From the NCBI GenBank assembly GCA_017617315.1, contig JAFZWM010000014.1, positions 124,001 through 188,000 on the forward strand: 64,000 nucleotides of DNA, written 5' to 3'. The position numbers and the translations under genes were made by a program. The notes under the pieces are model-generated. The model did no database searches and was not told where the DNA came from. It was given only the letters and a program-made list of their open reading frames with translations. The DNA is from Bacteroidaceae bacterium (GTDB taxonomy: Bacteria > Bacteroidota > Bacteroidia > Bacteroidales > Bacteroidaceae). This document shows positions 33,459 through 41,326 of this stretch, in pieces (the first letter of the stretch is position 1; every line of letters starts with the position of its first letter).

Positions 33459-34634
33459 ATGAGCTGTTTCAATGAGAAAGTAGCAAAGCTGCTTGCAGAA
33501 CACGAAGAATTTCTGAGCGTAAAGAATGAACCTGTAGAAGAAGGTAACGGAATCTTTACAAGATACAAGAATCCTGTGCTCACGAACAAGCACACGCCGG
33601 TTTTCTGGCGATACGATCTTGACGAGAAGACTAATCCATATCTTATGGAGCGCATAATGATGAATGCCACCCTCAATTCGGGAGCAATAAAGTGGAACGG
33701 AAAATATCTGCTCGTAGTGCGCGTTGAGGGAGCCGACCGCAAAAGCTTCTTTGCCGTGGCAGAGAGCCCTAACGGAATAGACAACTTCCGCTTTTGGGAC
33801 TATCCTATAACGATGCCCGACGATGTTGTTCCGGCAACGAACATATACGACATGCGCCTTACGGCACACGAGGACGGATGGATTTACGGCGTTTTCTGCG
33901 CTGAAAGACACGACGACACTCAGCCCGGCGACCTCTCGGCAGCCACAGCCACAGCTGGAATAGCCCGCACAAAGGACTTGAAGACATGGTACAGACTGCC
34001 CGACCTCAAGAGCAAGAGCCAGCAGCGCAACGTGGTGCTTCATCCTGAGTTTGTAGACGGCAAATATGCCTTCTACACACGTCCGCAAGACGGATTCATC
34101 GATACAGGCTCGGGCGGAGGAATAGGCTGGGCTCTTGTTGATGACATAACAAACGCGGTGGTTACCGACGAGAAGATTATCGACGTGCGCCACTATCATA
34201 CTATAAAAGAGGTGAAGAACGGCGAAGGCCCTCACCCTATAAAGACTCCGAAGGGATGGCTGCATTTGGCTCACGGAGTAAGGGCATGCGCCGCCGGACT
34301 GCGATACGTTTTGTATCTGTACATGACGGCTCTCGACGACCCTACGCGACAGATTGCAACTCCGGGAGGCTTCTTCATGGTGCCGGAAGGCGAGGAGAGA
34401 GTGGGCGACGTGAGCAACGTGCTCTTTGCCAACGGATGGATTGCCGACGAGGACGGAACGGTTAAGATTTACTACGCATCGTCTGACACAAGAATGCACG
34501 TTGCGGTATCTACCATCGACAAACTCGTTGACTACTGCATGGGAACTCCGGCCGACGGACTTACCACAAGCGCATCTGTCGAGACTCTGAAGAAGCAGAT
34601 TGCAAAGAATCTTGAAATAATGAAAAGACTTTGA
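33459..34634 (+). CDS. GH130 4-O-beta-mannosyl-glucose phosphorylase
   Basis: 391 residues, no signal peptide, cytoplasmic. It cleaves beta-1,4-mannosyl-glucose with phosphate to mannose-1-phosphate and glucose. The chain is a full-length five-bladed propeller: RYKNPVLTNKHTPVFWRYDLD, NATLNSGAIKWNGKYLLVVRVEG, and the catalytic aspartate D131 in NIYDMRLT, the position known for the Bacteroides fragilis enzyme. The length and N-terminus fit subfamily GH130_1. Next to a GPH symporter and a 2-epimerase it reproduces the order described for the B. fragilis mannan pathway, which supports mannosyl-glucose rather than mannobiose as substrate. It has its own promoter (P2). Confidence 0.93.
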   Translation: MSCFNEKVAKLLAEHEEFLSVKNEPVEEGNGIFTRYKNPVLTNKHTPVFWRYDLDEKTNPYLMERIMMNATLNSGAIKWNGKYLLVVRVEGADRKSFFAVAESPNGIDNFRFWDYPITMPDDVVPATNIYDMRLTAHEDGWIYGVFCAERHDDTQPGDLSAATATAGIARTKDLKTWYRLPDLKSKSQQRNVVLHPEFVDGKYAFYTRPQDGFIDTGSGGGIGWALVDDITNAVVTDEKIIDVRHYHTIKEVKNGEGPHPIKTPKGWLHLAHGVRACAAGLRYVLYLYMTALDDPTRQIATPGGFFMVPEGEERVGDVSNVLFANGWIADEDGTVKIYYASSDTRMHVAVSTIDKLVDYCMGTPADGLTTSASVETLKKQIAKNLEIMKRL

Positions 34635-34655
34635 TATTAGAATCAATATAATAAT

Positions 34656-34717
34656 TGTTTTTGTGTAGTTAGTAAGTTTCATGGTGCGGAATGGGCACTT
34701 GTGAAAGTGCCCATTTC
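34656..34717 (+). promoter_or_regulatory. 30-nt box plus terminator-like hairpin, copy 2
   Basis: The box 34656-34685 differs at one position from the copy at 33235. The following hairpin is a perfect 11-bp stem, AATGGGCACTT (34690-34700) with AAGTGCCCATT (34705-34715), loop GTGA. A seven-codon frame MVRNGHL (34681-34704) starts in the box and ends in the hairpin loop. It sits in the 184-bp gap between GH130 and the transporter and could attenuate read-through into the three downstream genes. Confidence 0.65.
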
Positions 34718-34818
34718 TTATTCCATGGAAGAAAACAAGGCTGCACGGCAAATAAATCTGATATCAAAAAAACAAGGAAAACAAATTTAACCATTATACA
34801 AATAATACTCAAAGACCT

Positions 34819-36168
34819 ATGAAATTTAATAATCTGTCTGAAAAAATCGGATATGCACTTGGCGATGCTGCTGCCGGCGGCATAACATGGAAGATTATGT
34901 CGATTGCATTTCCGCTGTTCTTTACCAATGTGTTCGGACTTACGTTTGCCGATGCCGCTGCGCTGATGCTCATAGCCCGAATGTTTGATGTTGTTACCGA
35001 CCCTATCATGGGCTCGCTTGCCGACCGCACGCAGACGCGATGGGGAACTTACCGCCCTTGGCTCATCTTCGGAGCAATTCCTTACGGACTGGTGTTCGCA
35101 CTCCTGCTGTTTACGCCCGACTTGGGCATCACGGCAAAGCGTGTATGGGCATATGGATTCTATATTCTTATGATGGCGATGTACACCCTTGTAAACGTGC
35201 CTTACGGCTCGCTTCTTGGCGTTATGACCGACGATGACAACGAGCGCAACCAGTTCTCTTCGTTCCGCATGGTGGGAGCATACGCAATGGGCTTCATCAC
35301 GTTGTTCATATTCCCTTATCTTCAGAAAATCGTGGGCGGAAGCGAGCAGCATCAGTATGCCGTTCTTGGCGCATTCTTCGGGCTTGTGGCCTGTGTGATG
35401 ACAATGGGTTGCGGTCTGCTTACCAAAGAACGCATAAAGCCAAAGCGTGCCGAGAGTTTCTCGTTCAGTCAGTTTGGCAATCTGTTCAAGAACAAGCCTT
35501 GGTGCTATATAACCCTTGTTGCAGTATTCACCAACTTCTTTAACGGCTTCCGCTATGCCGTGGCAGGATATATGTTTACATACTGTCTTGGCGGCGACAT
35601 AACGATGGGCAGCCTCATCATCAACTTTACTGTATTTATGGGCATTGGCGAGGCTACATGTATGATTTTCGGCGGTTTGTCGCCTGCGTTTACAAAATGG
35701 ATTGGCTCAAAGCGCATGGCTTTTGTGTGGGCTTCGGTAATCTGTTTTGCAACATCGGTGCTCTACTTCTTCATTCCAATGGACAAAGCGTACATCTGGG
35801 TGCTGATAGCCGTTTCAATCCTCACATCGGTAGGAGCAGGACTGTATTCGCCTCTGTTGTGGTCAATGTATGCCGATGTTGCCGACTTTGCAACCGAGAA
35901 GTTCGGTGCATCTTCAACCGGACTGATTTTTTCTTCGGGAACAATGGCACAGAAGTTCGGAGGCGCAATCTCTGGTTCTCTCATCGCAATGCTCCTCGGC
36001 ATGGCCGGACTTGTTTCAACAACCAACGAGGTTACGGGCGAGACAATCGTAACTATCACCAACGAGGAGTCTGTAAAGACAATGGTGTGGGCGCTCTTCT
36101 CAATCTTCCCGGCAATAATGGCGGCTTTGATGGGCCTGCTTGCATATAAATTCCCTCTAAAGAAATAA
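34819..36168 (+). CDS. GPH-family sugar:cation symporter (mannobiose transporter candidate)
   Basis: 449 residues with 12 predicted membrane helices. The glycoside-pentoside-hexuronide family marker is clear in loop 2-3 (DPIMGSLADRTQTRWG followed by TYRPWL), as is the central repeat segment (FKNKPWCYITLVAVFTNFFNGFRYA). It carries a disaccharide over the inner membrane with H+ or Na+. Position between GH130 and the epimerase matches the mannobiose carrier of the B. fragilis pathway. The start (MKFNNLSEKIGYALGDAAAG) is typical. It ends 4 bp before the epimerase start. Confidence 0.92.
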   Translation: MKFNNLSEKIGYALGDAAAGGITWKIMSIAFPLFFTNVFGLTFADAAALMLIARMFDVVTDPIMGSLADRTQTRWGTYRPWLIFGAIPYGLVFALLLFTPDLGITAKRVWAYGFYILMMAMYTLVNVPYGSLLGVMTDDDNERNQFSSFRMVGAYAMGFITLFIFPYLQKIVGGSEQHQYAVLGAFFGLVACVMTMGCGLLTKERIKPKRAESFSFSQFGNLFKNKPWCYITLVAVFTNFFNGFRYAVAGYMFTYCLGGDITMGSLIINFTVFMGIGEATCMIFGGLSPAFTKWIGSKRMAFVWASVICFATSVLYFFIPMDKAYIWVLIAVSILTSVGAGLYSPLLWSMYADVADFATEKFGASSTGLIFSSGTMAQKFGGAISGSLIAMLLGMAGLVSTTNEVTGETIVTITNEESVKTMVWALFSIFPAIMAALMGLLAYKFPLKK

Positions 36169-36172
36169 AGAT

Positions 36173-37360
36173 ATGGCTGATATTCAGAAGATGAAGGCCG
36201 AAATGCTCGATGTTGTGCAGAACAATATCCTGAATTTCTGGCTGAAGATGGAAGACAACGAAAACGGCGGCTTCTACGGACAGATGACGGGCGATGGCAG
36301 ACTTGTGCCGACAGCCAACAAGGGCGGAATACTTAACGCCCGCATCTTGTGGAGTTTCTCGGCTGCATATCGCGTGCTGAAGAAACCCGAATATCTCGAG
36401 GCGGCAACCCGTGCAAAAGACTATATTGTTGAGCATTTTGTTGATAATGTGTATGGCGGAACATACTGGGAACTCGACTATAAAGGCAATCCGGTTGACA
36501 CAAAGAAACAGTTCTATGCCATCGGATTCATGATTTACGGTCTGAGCGAGTATGCGCGCGCCACAGGCGACAAGCAGTCGCTCGATCTTGCCATCGAGCT
36601 TTACAATGTGATAGAAAATCATTCGCTCGACGAGGTTTACAACGGCTACATCGAAGCTTGCACGCGCGAGTGGGGCGAGATTGCCGACATGCGTCTATCT
36701 GAACTCGATGCCAACTATCCGAAGTCGCAGAACACGCATCTGCACATCATCGAGCCGTATGCCAATCTGTACAGAATTTGGAAGGACGAGCGTCTGGAGA
36801 AATCGCTCCGCAACCTCATAAACATCTTTACCGACAAGATTCTGAATCCAGACACGCATCATCTCGACCTCTTCTTTGACAAGGACTGGACGCGAGGTGC
36901 AGGCGCGCTCGAGAGCTACGGACACGACATAGAGTGCTCGTGGCTGATGCACGAGGCGGCTCTGGTTCTTGGCGACAAGCAGCTTCTTGCCAAGGTTGAG
37001 GAGGTTGTGAAGATGGTTGCCAAAGCCAGCGAAAAGGGCTTGAACGCCGACGGTAGCATGGTTCACGAGGCAAACCTCGACACCGGCTATATTGATGTAG
37101 ACCGCCATTGGTGGGTTCAGGCTGAGACGGTTGTGGGCTTTGCAAACCTTTATCAGCATTTCGGCGACGAGGAAGCCCTCGGAAAGGCCGACAGATGCTG
37201 GAATTACATAAAAGATAACCTTATAGACAACGAAGGCGGCGAGTGGTTCTGGAGTCGCGACCCCGAAGGCAACATAAACCGGAAGGACGACAAGGCGGGC
37301 TTTTGGAAATGTCCTTATCACAACAGCCGTATGTGTTTGGAAATAATTGAAAGATTCTGA
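36173..37360 (+). CDS. Cellobiose/mannobiose 2-epimerase
   Basis: 395 residues, cytoplasmic, AGE/CE superfamily (alpha/alpha)6 barrel. It converts the reducing-end mannose of beta-1,4-mannobiose into glucose (or glucose to mannose in cellobiose), the step that makes the GH130 substrate. Characteristic segments are NFWLKMEDNENGGFYG at the start, KGGILNARILWSFSAAYR, the active-site histidine region TRGAGALESYGHDIECSWL, and the C-terminal DRHWWVQAETVVGFAN and EGGEWFWSRD and KCPYHNSRMC. The start lies 4 bp after the transporter stop and 5 bp separate its stop from the esterase, so the three are one transcript. Confidence 0.93.
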   Translation: MADIQKMKAEMLDVVQNNILNFWLKMEDNENGGFYGQMTGDGRLVPTANKGGILNARILWSFSAAYRVLKKPEYLEAATRAKDYIVEHFVDNVYGGTYWELDYKGNPVDTKKQFYAIGFMIYGLSEYARATGDKQSLDLAIELYNVIENHSLDEVYNGYIEACTREWGEIADMRLSELDANYPKSQNTHLHIIEPYANLYRIWKDERLEKSLRNLINIFTDKILNPDTHHLDLFFDKDWTRGAGALESYGHDIECSWLMHEAALVLGDKQLLAKVEEVVKMVAKASEKGLNADGSMVHEANLDTGYIDVDRHWWVQAETVVGFANLYQHFGDEEALGKADRCWNYIKDNLIDNEGGEWFWSRDPEGNINRKDDKAGFWKCPYHNSRMCLEIIERF

Positions 37361-37365
37361 AAAAA

Positions 37366-38790
37366 ATGAAAAGACTATTATATACCTTAACGGCAGCGGC
37401 AATGCTTACCAGCGCATCGGCAAAGGTAAGGCTGCCACAGATTTTCGGTAACGACATGATGCTTCAGCAGAATGCCAATGCCAACATTTGGGGATGGGCG
37501 GAAAAAGGCGCAAAAGTAACCATCACCACATCGTGGGACAAAAAACAGAAAGTTGTTGTTACAGCCGACAATAAGTCGGGCAGATGGAAGGCGCAGATTG
37601 CCACTCCACAGGGCAGCTTTGAGCCTCAGCAGATAACGATTTCCGACGGACAACCCGTTACGCTCGGCAACGTGCTGATAGGCGAGGTGTGGTTCGGCAG
37701 CGGACAGAGCAACATGGAGATGCCTCTCAACGGCTTCTGGAACTGCCCTGTTGAGAACGGCAATGCCGAGATTCTGGGTAGCGCAAAGTACAAGGGAAAG
37801 CTGCGTATGGCAACAATCCCGAAGGTTGAGGCTTACGAGCCTCAAGACACCGTGGCTGGCGAGTGGAAGGAATGTGATCCTTTCAATGCTCCGTGGTTCA
37901 GCGCAACGGGATATTTCTTCATCCGCAATCTGCAAGAGGTGCTCAACGTGCCTGTCGGACTGATAAATTGCAGTTGGGGCGGTTCTAAGGTCGAGGGCTG
38001 GCTTCCGAAGGAAATTCTTAAGCAGTATTCCGACGTGGCTACAACCGAGTCCGAAATTCGCAAGGAGAACCAGCAGTATCTGCGCCCGATGATTATGTAC
38101 AACGGAATGCTTCACCCTCTGCTGGGTTACACCGTAAGGGGCTTCATCTGGTATCAGGGATGCAGCAACGTTGGCAAGCACGACACTTATACCGACCGCT
38201 TCGCCACCATGATAACCAACTTCCGCAAGGAGTTCGGACAGGGCGATTTGCCTTTCTACTATGTCGAGGTTGCGCCCTACAACTATGGCGGAAAGGACGA
38301 GGGCGCGCTCATCCGCGAGGCGCAGTATTTCACTCAGAAGAAAGTGCCGAACTGCGGAATGATAAGCACCAACGACCTTGCTTACGAGTACGAACTCAAT
38401 CAGATTCATCCTTGCCAGAAGCAGAAGGTGGGACAGCGACTCGCTTTCATGGCTTTGAACAAGACTTACGGATACACAAGCATAGAGTGCTACGGCCCTG
38501 AATACAAGTCGATGGAGAAGAAGGACGACAAGATTATCCTCTCGTTCGACTATGCTCACGACGGTTTCAACCGTCTGACCGACATCAAGGGCTTCGAGAT
38601 TTCGGAGAACGGAAAGGACTTTGTAAAGGCCGACGTTGAGGTTGAGCAGAACAAGCGTCAGCTAATCGTAAGTGCAAGTGGAATAAAGAACCCAACGGCG
38701 GTGCGATATTGCTTCCACGACTTCTGCGTGGGCAACATGGCAAACACTCGCGGACTGCCGATGGTTCCTTTTAGAACCGACCGAAAATAG
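37366..38790 (+). CDS. Exported SGNH acetylesterase (sialate O-acetylesterase-like; probable mannan deacetylase)
   Basis: 474 residues with a signal peptide ending about ASA (residue 19). An N-terminal beta-sandwich (KVRLPQIFGNDMMLQQ...NVWG-type, here NIWGWAEKGAKVTI) precedes the SGNH hydrolase domain: nucleophile S115 in GSGQSNMEMP, the block II/III segments GLINCSWGGSKVEGW and GFIWYQGCSNV, and catalytic H348 in NQIHPCQKQKVGQRLA. The position usually held by Asp two residues before this histidine is not acidic here, so the acid may come from elsewhere or the triad may be a dyad. Named by homology for sialate esterases, but in a mannan locus the likely substrate is acetyl groups on mannan oligosaccharides in the periplasm. 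Confidence 0.82.
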   Translation: MKRLLYTLTAAAMLTSASAKVRLPQIFGNDMMLQQNANANIWGWAEKGAKVTITTSWDKKQKVVVTADNKSGRWKAQIATPQGSFEPQQITISDGQPVTLGNVLIGEVWFGSGQSNMEMPLNGFWNCPVENGNAEILGSAKYKGKLRMATIPKVEAYEPQDTVAGEWKECDPFNAPWFSATGYFFIRNLQEVLNVPVGLINCSWGGSKVEGWLPKEILKQYSDVATTESEIRKENQQYLRPMIMYNGMLHPLLGYTVRGFIWYQGCSNVGKHDTYTDRFATMITNFRKEFGQGDLPFYYVEVAPYNYGGKDEGALIREAQYFTQKKVPNCGMISTNDLAYEYELNQIHPCQKQKVGQRLAFMALNKTYGYTSIECYGPEYKSMEKKDDKIILSFDYAHDGFNRLTDIKGFEISENGKDFVKADVEVEQNKRQLIVSASGIKNPTAVRYCFHDFCVGNMANTRGLPMVPFRTDRK

Positions 38791-38840
38791 GGCGTAACAA
38801 AAATAGATAGTGTTAAAAAAGATGGATAAAAAAATAACAA

Positions 38841-38973
38841 TTTGCTATAAATTCGTAGGTTGGTAGTATTAGTATTAAGATGTGGCGACAGGAATGTTGT
38901 GAGACTGTGAATGTCGTTATTTATTGATTTTACTAAGAAAGCCTCTACTCCGTGAGGAGTGAGGCTTTTTTTT
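38841..38973 (+). ncRNA. Possible small RNA downstream of the mannan locus
   Basis: TTTGCTAT and ATTCG at 38841-38855 resemble the end of the promoter-like repeat at 7260-7274 (two bases between the blocks differ). Between it and a strong terminator at 38938 there is no gene; CGACA/TGTCG could form an inner hairpin. It may only be the 3' untranslated end of the operon. Confidence 0.25.
38938..38973 (+). terminator. Terminator after the mannan-locus plus arm
   Basis: AAAGCCTC-T-ACTCC (38938-38951) pairs with GGAGTGAGGCTTT (38956-38968), one bulge, followed by T8. Confidence 0.9.
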
Positions 38974-38996
38974 GTATGTCTGAAGCGAAATGCCTG

Positions 38997-39064
38997 AAGT
39001 ATCTTGTATGCAAGATAAAAACATATCAAAAGTATCTTGTATGTAAGAAACTTTTGTATATTAG
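38997..39064 (+). promoter_or_regulatory. Two operator-like direct repeats with a palindrome, and promoter, before a decayed ATPase gene
   Basis: AAGTATCTTGTATG followed by (C/T)AAGA occurs at 38997-39015 and 39030-39048, 33 bp apart. The first copy is a palindrome, TATCTTG-TATG-CAAGATA. The second overlaps a possible -33 TTG (39037-39039) that stands 17 bp before TATATTAG (39057-39064). A dimeric regulator on adjacent helix faces is the natural reading. Confidence 0.55.
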
Positions 39065-39081
39065 CAAAAACAAATCTTGAT

Positions 39082-39517
39082 ATGGACAAAGAGTTAGTTC
39101 GAAATATAATAGTTGAAAATCAATAACTTATACAGTTGATTGAGTTGAATGAACGACCTGTTGAGTTTGAGGACAATGGAAACTATGTGTTTGTTGGTGT
39201 TCGTCAAGCTGGAAAATCGTATATGCTTTATCAAAGGGCAAAACAACTGTTAAAAGCCGGTTACGACATCGACCAAAATTATAACAAAAACATCGAGGTC
39301 GATTTTTTTTGTGCCAGACGAAAAAATTGGCGTTCAGGTTTCGTACAGCATTGACGACAGCGAAACAAGGGAACGTGAATTAAAAGCGTTGGCATCCCTC
39401 AACAAATTTATTCCTCTAAACCAGGCTTTGGTTATCACCAAAAATACGGAAGAAATTGTGGAATACCAAGGACTTAAAATCGAGATAATACCAATTTGGA
39501 AATGGATATTGTTGTAA
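39082..39517 (+). pseudogene. AAA/DUF4143-type ATPase gene, internally deleted and frameshifted
   Basis: The frame from ATG 39082 reads MDKELVRNIIVENQ, a stop (TAA 39124-39126), then LIQLIELNERPVEFEDNGNYVFVGVRQAGKSYMLYQRAKQLL, the start and P-loop region of the AAA_14/DUF4143 ATPase family. After about 60 residues it jumps to NIEVDFF, a T8 run (frameshift), then VPDEKIGVQVSYSIDDSETRERELKAL...IIPIWKWILL, which is the conserved end of the same family. A normal member has about 400-480 residues, so about 300 are deleted. Three lesions (nonsense codon, large deletion, homopolymer slip) make it dead. Its operator region and a terminator are still intact. Confidence 0.85.
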
Positions 39518-39560
39518 AAGTCTGATTCCTTTGCAAAAAGTGTGTGTGTTCGATGCAACA

Positions 39561-39611
39561 AAGAAGCCATTTCCTGACTCGAATGTGAGATTTAGAAATG
39601 GCTTCTTTTTT
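39561..39611 (+). terminator. Terminator between the ATPase remnant and the convergent operon
   Basis: AAGAAGCCATTTC (39561-39573) pairs perfectly with GAAATGGCTTCTT (39595-39607), then T-run. It may also stop the convergent minus-strand operon. Confidence 0.85.
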
Positions 39612-39650
39612 AATCTGTGAATTTATTTATGCCCTACAATCCTTGTTTAT

Positions 39651-40466
39651 TCATTCTTCCAAGGAAATCATTCCGTTAGCGAATGTCATTTTCGATATAA
39701 CAGGAATGATTTTGCCATTGTCATCGTATTTTGGAGTTTGAAGAACGAAGGTTGTCTTGTCGCCCTCTTCCTTTATTTCGTTGATGTCTATGGCGTAATT
39801 CAGATAAACAAGTTGGGCTTTTCCTTTGTAAAGAACGAAAATCGTTAAGCCCGGTCCGTCTATTGAATCGCGCTGCCCACGCAATGCTATGGCGTAACAG
39901 TCTTTCGACAACTTAATCTTTTTGCAAATATCTTTTGCAAGTCTATTGTCGTAGTTCGTGTTTGCGGTATATGCTCCAAAACCATAATAATTGAACTGAA
40001 ACCACATATTATCGTTGTAGAAGACAAAAGGCTCATCAGCGGTTTCGTAAGTTACGTTGCCGTTTGGGGCATAAGTGATGTTCCCATTATTGTCTGTAAT
40101 AGGAACTTTGCAGTCAATATTTAATCGTGTGAAAATCTTTCCGCCTTCAAATGATTCAACATCTTCATTCTTATGCTGGAAAAACTTTACCTCGTACAAA
40201 TAACAATCATCTGTAATGATGTTTGTTGAGTCTATCATCTTGTAGTCTGCAGAATTGTGAGTAATCTCCTTATCTATCCAGAACGGATATTTCACGGCTG
40301 GATGCTGTATAGCCTCATCAATCTTGCCATAAACCGATTCTTCGGCGTACATGTAAGAATTATTAGATGGAACTATATCATTATCGCTATATGTAAAAAG
40401 ATTGTTTTGTGCATTAATAATGCTACACAAACAAATAAAAATAAATATAAAAAATATTTTTTTCAT
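39651..40466 (-). CDS. Exported protein of unknown function (gene 6 of the AT-rich operon)
   Basis: 271 residues with a signal peptide (MKKIFFIFIFICLCSIINAQ). The mature chain is beta-rich with many Asn, Asp and Tyr; no catalytic motif or repeat is recognised. Segments such as SFEGGKIFTRLNIDC and PFVFYNDNMWFQFNYYGFGAYT suggest a globular extracytoplasmic domain. It begins 11 bp after the NlpC/CHAP-like gene, so it could be an immunity or partner protein for that enzyme; this is inference from position only. Confidence 0.6.
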   Translation of the reverse strand: MKKIFFIFIFICLCSIINAQNNLFTYSDNDIVPSNNSYMYAEESVYGKIDEAIQHPAVKYPFWIDKEITHNSADYKMIDSTNIITDDCYLYEVKFFQHKNEDVESFEGGKIFTRLNIDCKVPITDNNGNITYAPNGNVTYETADEPFVFYNDNMWFQFNYYGFGAYTANTNYDNRLAKDICKKIKLSKDCYAIALRGQRDSIDGPGLTIFVLYKGKAQLVYLNYAIDINEIKEEGDKTTFVLQTPKYDDNGKIIPVISKMTFANGMISLEE

Positions 40467-40477
40467 GTGAAATAGTG

Positions 40478-41326
40478 TTATTTTCCTTTATATACAAAAT
40501 ATTTTATCTCGCTTAATTTTGCTTTAGCAAAACTATGTGTGATTGATTGCTGTTCTCTTTTCCCTGGAGTGTTGTCTTTTGTTCCATCTCCATATCCGCA
40601 ATCCATAACAACTAGCTTTCCGTTTGATTCTCCTTGTATAAGAACCATGTGACCATTATCTTGTTTAGGTTTAACATTAGAAATGTCACTATTCCAAACC
40701 CCAATAACAAAACAACCCTGATCTGCATATTTTGCGGCATCGTTTTTTGATAAAATTCTCCAATTTTCACTATTGAGTAAGGAATAATAATTAGTATTTG
40801 CATTTTCTTTTAGTTCTTTTGGGACATTTATGCCAAATGCTTTTTCAAATGCTTTTCTGATTCCATGACTGCATGCCATTTTTGTTCCTCTTAGCGTTTT
40901 AGTATAAGCAACAGCTTCTTTTATTGCGGCTTTCATTTTTTCTTTAGGAATAATAGGGCAATCTTTGTACTTATTTATACCAGTACCACCTATTGCAGGA
41001 CTATTTCCGCTACTACCGTTTGCAGATGAACTACCAGAGCCACCACCAGAACTACCAATAGTACTGCTTCCTCCATAGTGTCCAATAACTTCACATTCTA
41101 CATAATCACCACCATCTATATCATAGTTGTAGTAACCAGGGGGAGTTATTGGCTTCGTGGTGGGTTTATTGCCTGTTATAACAATATTATCGAAGACCCC
41201 TCCATCAGTATCCCATTCGCTTCCTAATGATTGCGCTTGCATAATTCCACATTTGTCAGATATAAGTGGGAGCAAATTTAAAAAAAAGAGTAGTAATAAG
41301 CAAATCTTACTTTTCATTTTGATCAT
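40478..41326 (-). CDS. Exported NlpC/CHAP-like cysteine hydrolase with glycine/serine-rich linker
   Basis: 282 residues (a second ATG lies three codons in). Hydrophobic export signal, then a short N-terminal segment, a low-complexity Gly/Ser linker (about 90-115: GGSSTIGSSGGGSGSSS...) and a C-terminal domain of about 150 residues. That domain has a Cys at the head of a helix (KMACSHGIRKAFEKAFG) and a later GHMVLIQGESNGKLVVMDCG strand pair with His, the permuted-papain layout of NlpC/P60, CHAP and Tae-type peptidoglycan amidases. The start overlaps the Sel1 gene stop (ATGA). It may trim peptidoglycan or be a secreted toxin; the family match is by motif only. Confidence 0.55.
   Translation of the reverse strand: MIKMKSKICLLLLFFLNLLPLISDKCGIMQAQSLGSEWDTDGGVFDNIVITGNKPTTKPITPPGYYNYDIDGGDYVECEVIGHYGGSSTIGSSGGGSGSSSANGSSGNSPAIGGTGINKYKDCPIIPKEKMKAAIKEAVAYTKTLRGTKMACSHGIRKAFEKAFGINVPKELKENANTNYYSLLNSENWRILSKNDAAKYADQGCFVIGVWNSDISNVKPKQDNGHMVLIQGESNGKLVVMDCGYGDGTKDNTPGKREQQSITHSFAKAKLSEIKYFVYKGK

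Noticed and set aside
33441-34751. 436-codon minus-strand frame opposite GH130
   Set aside because: The plus strand encodes a clear GH130 enzyme with catalytic residues; the reverse frame is a codon-bias shadow.
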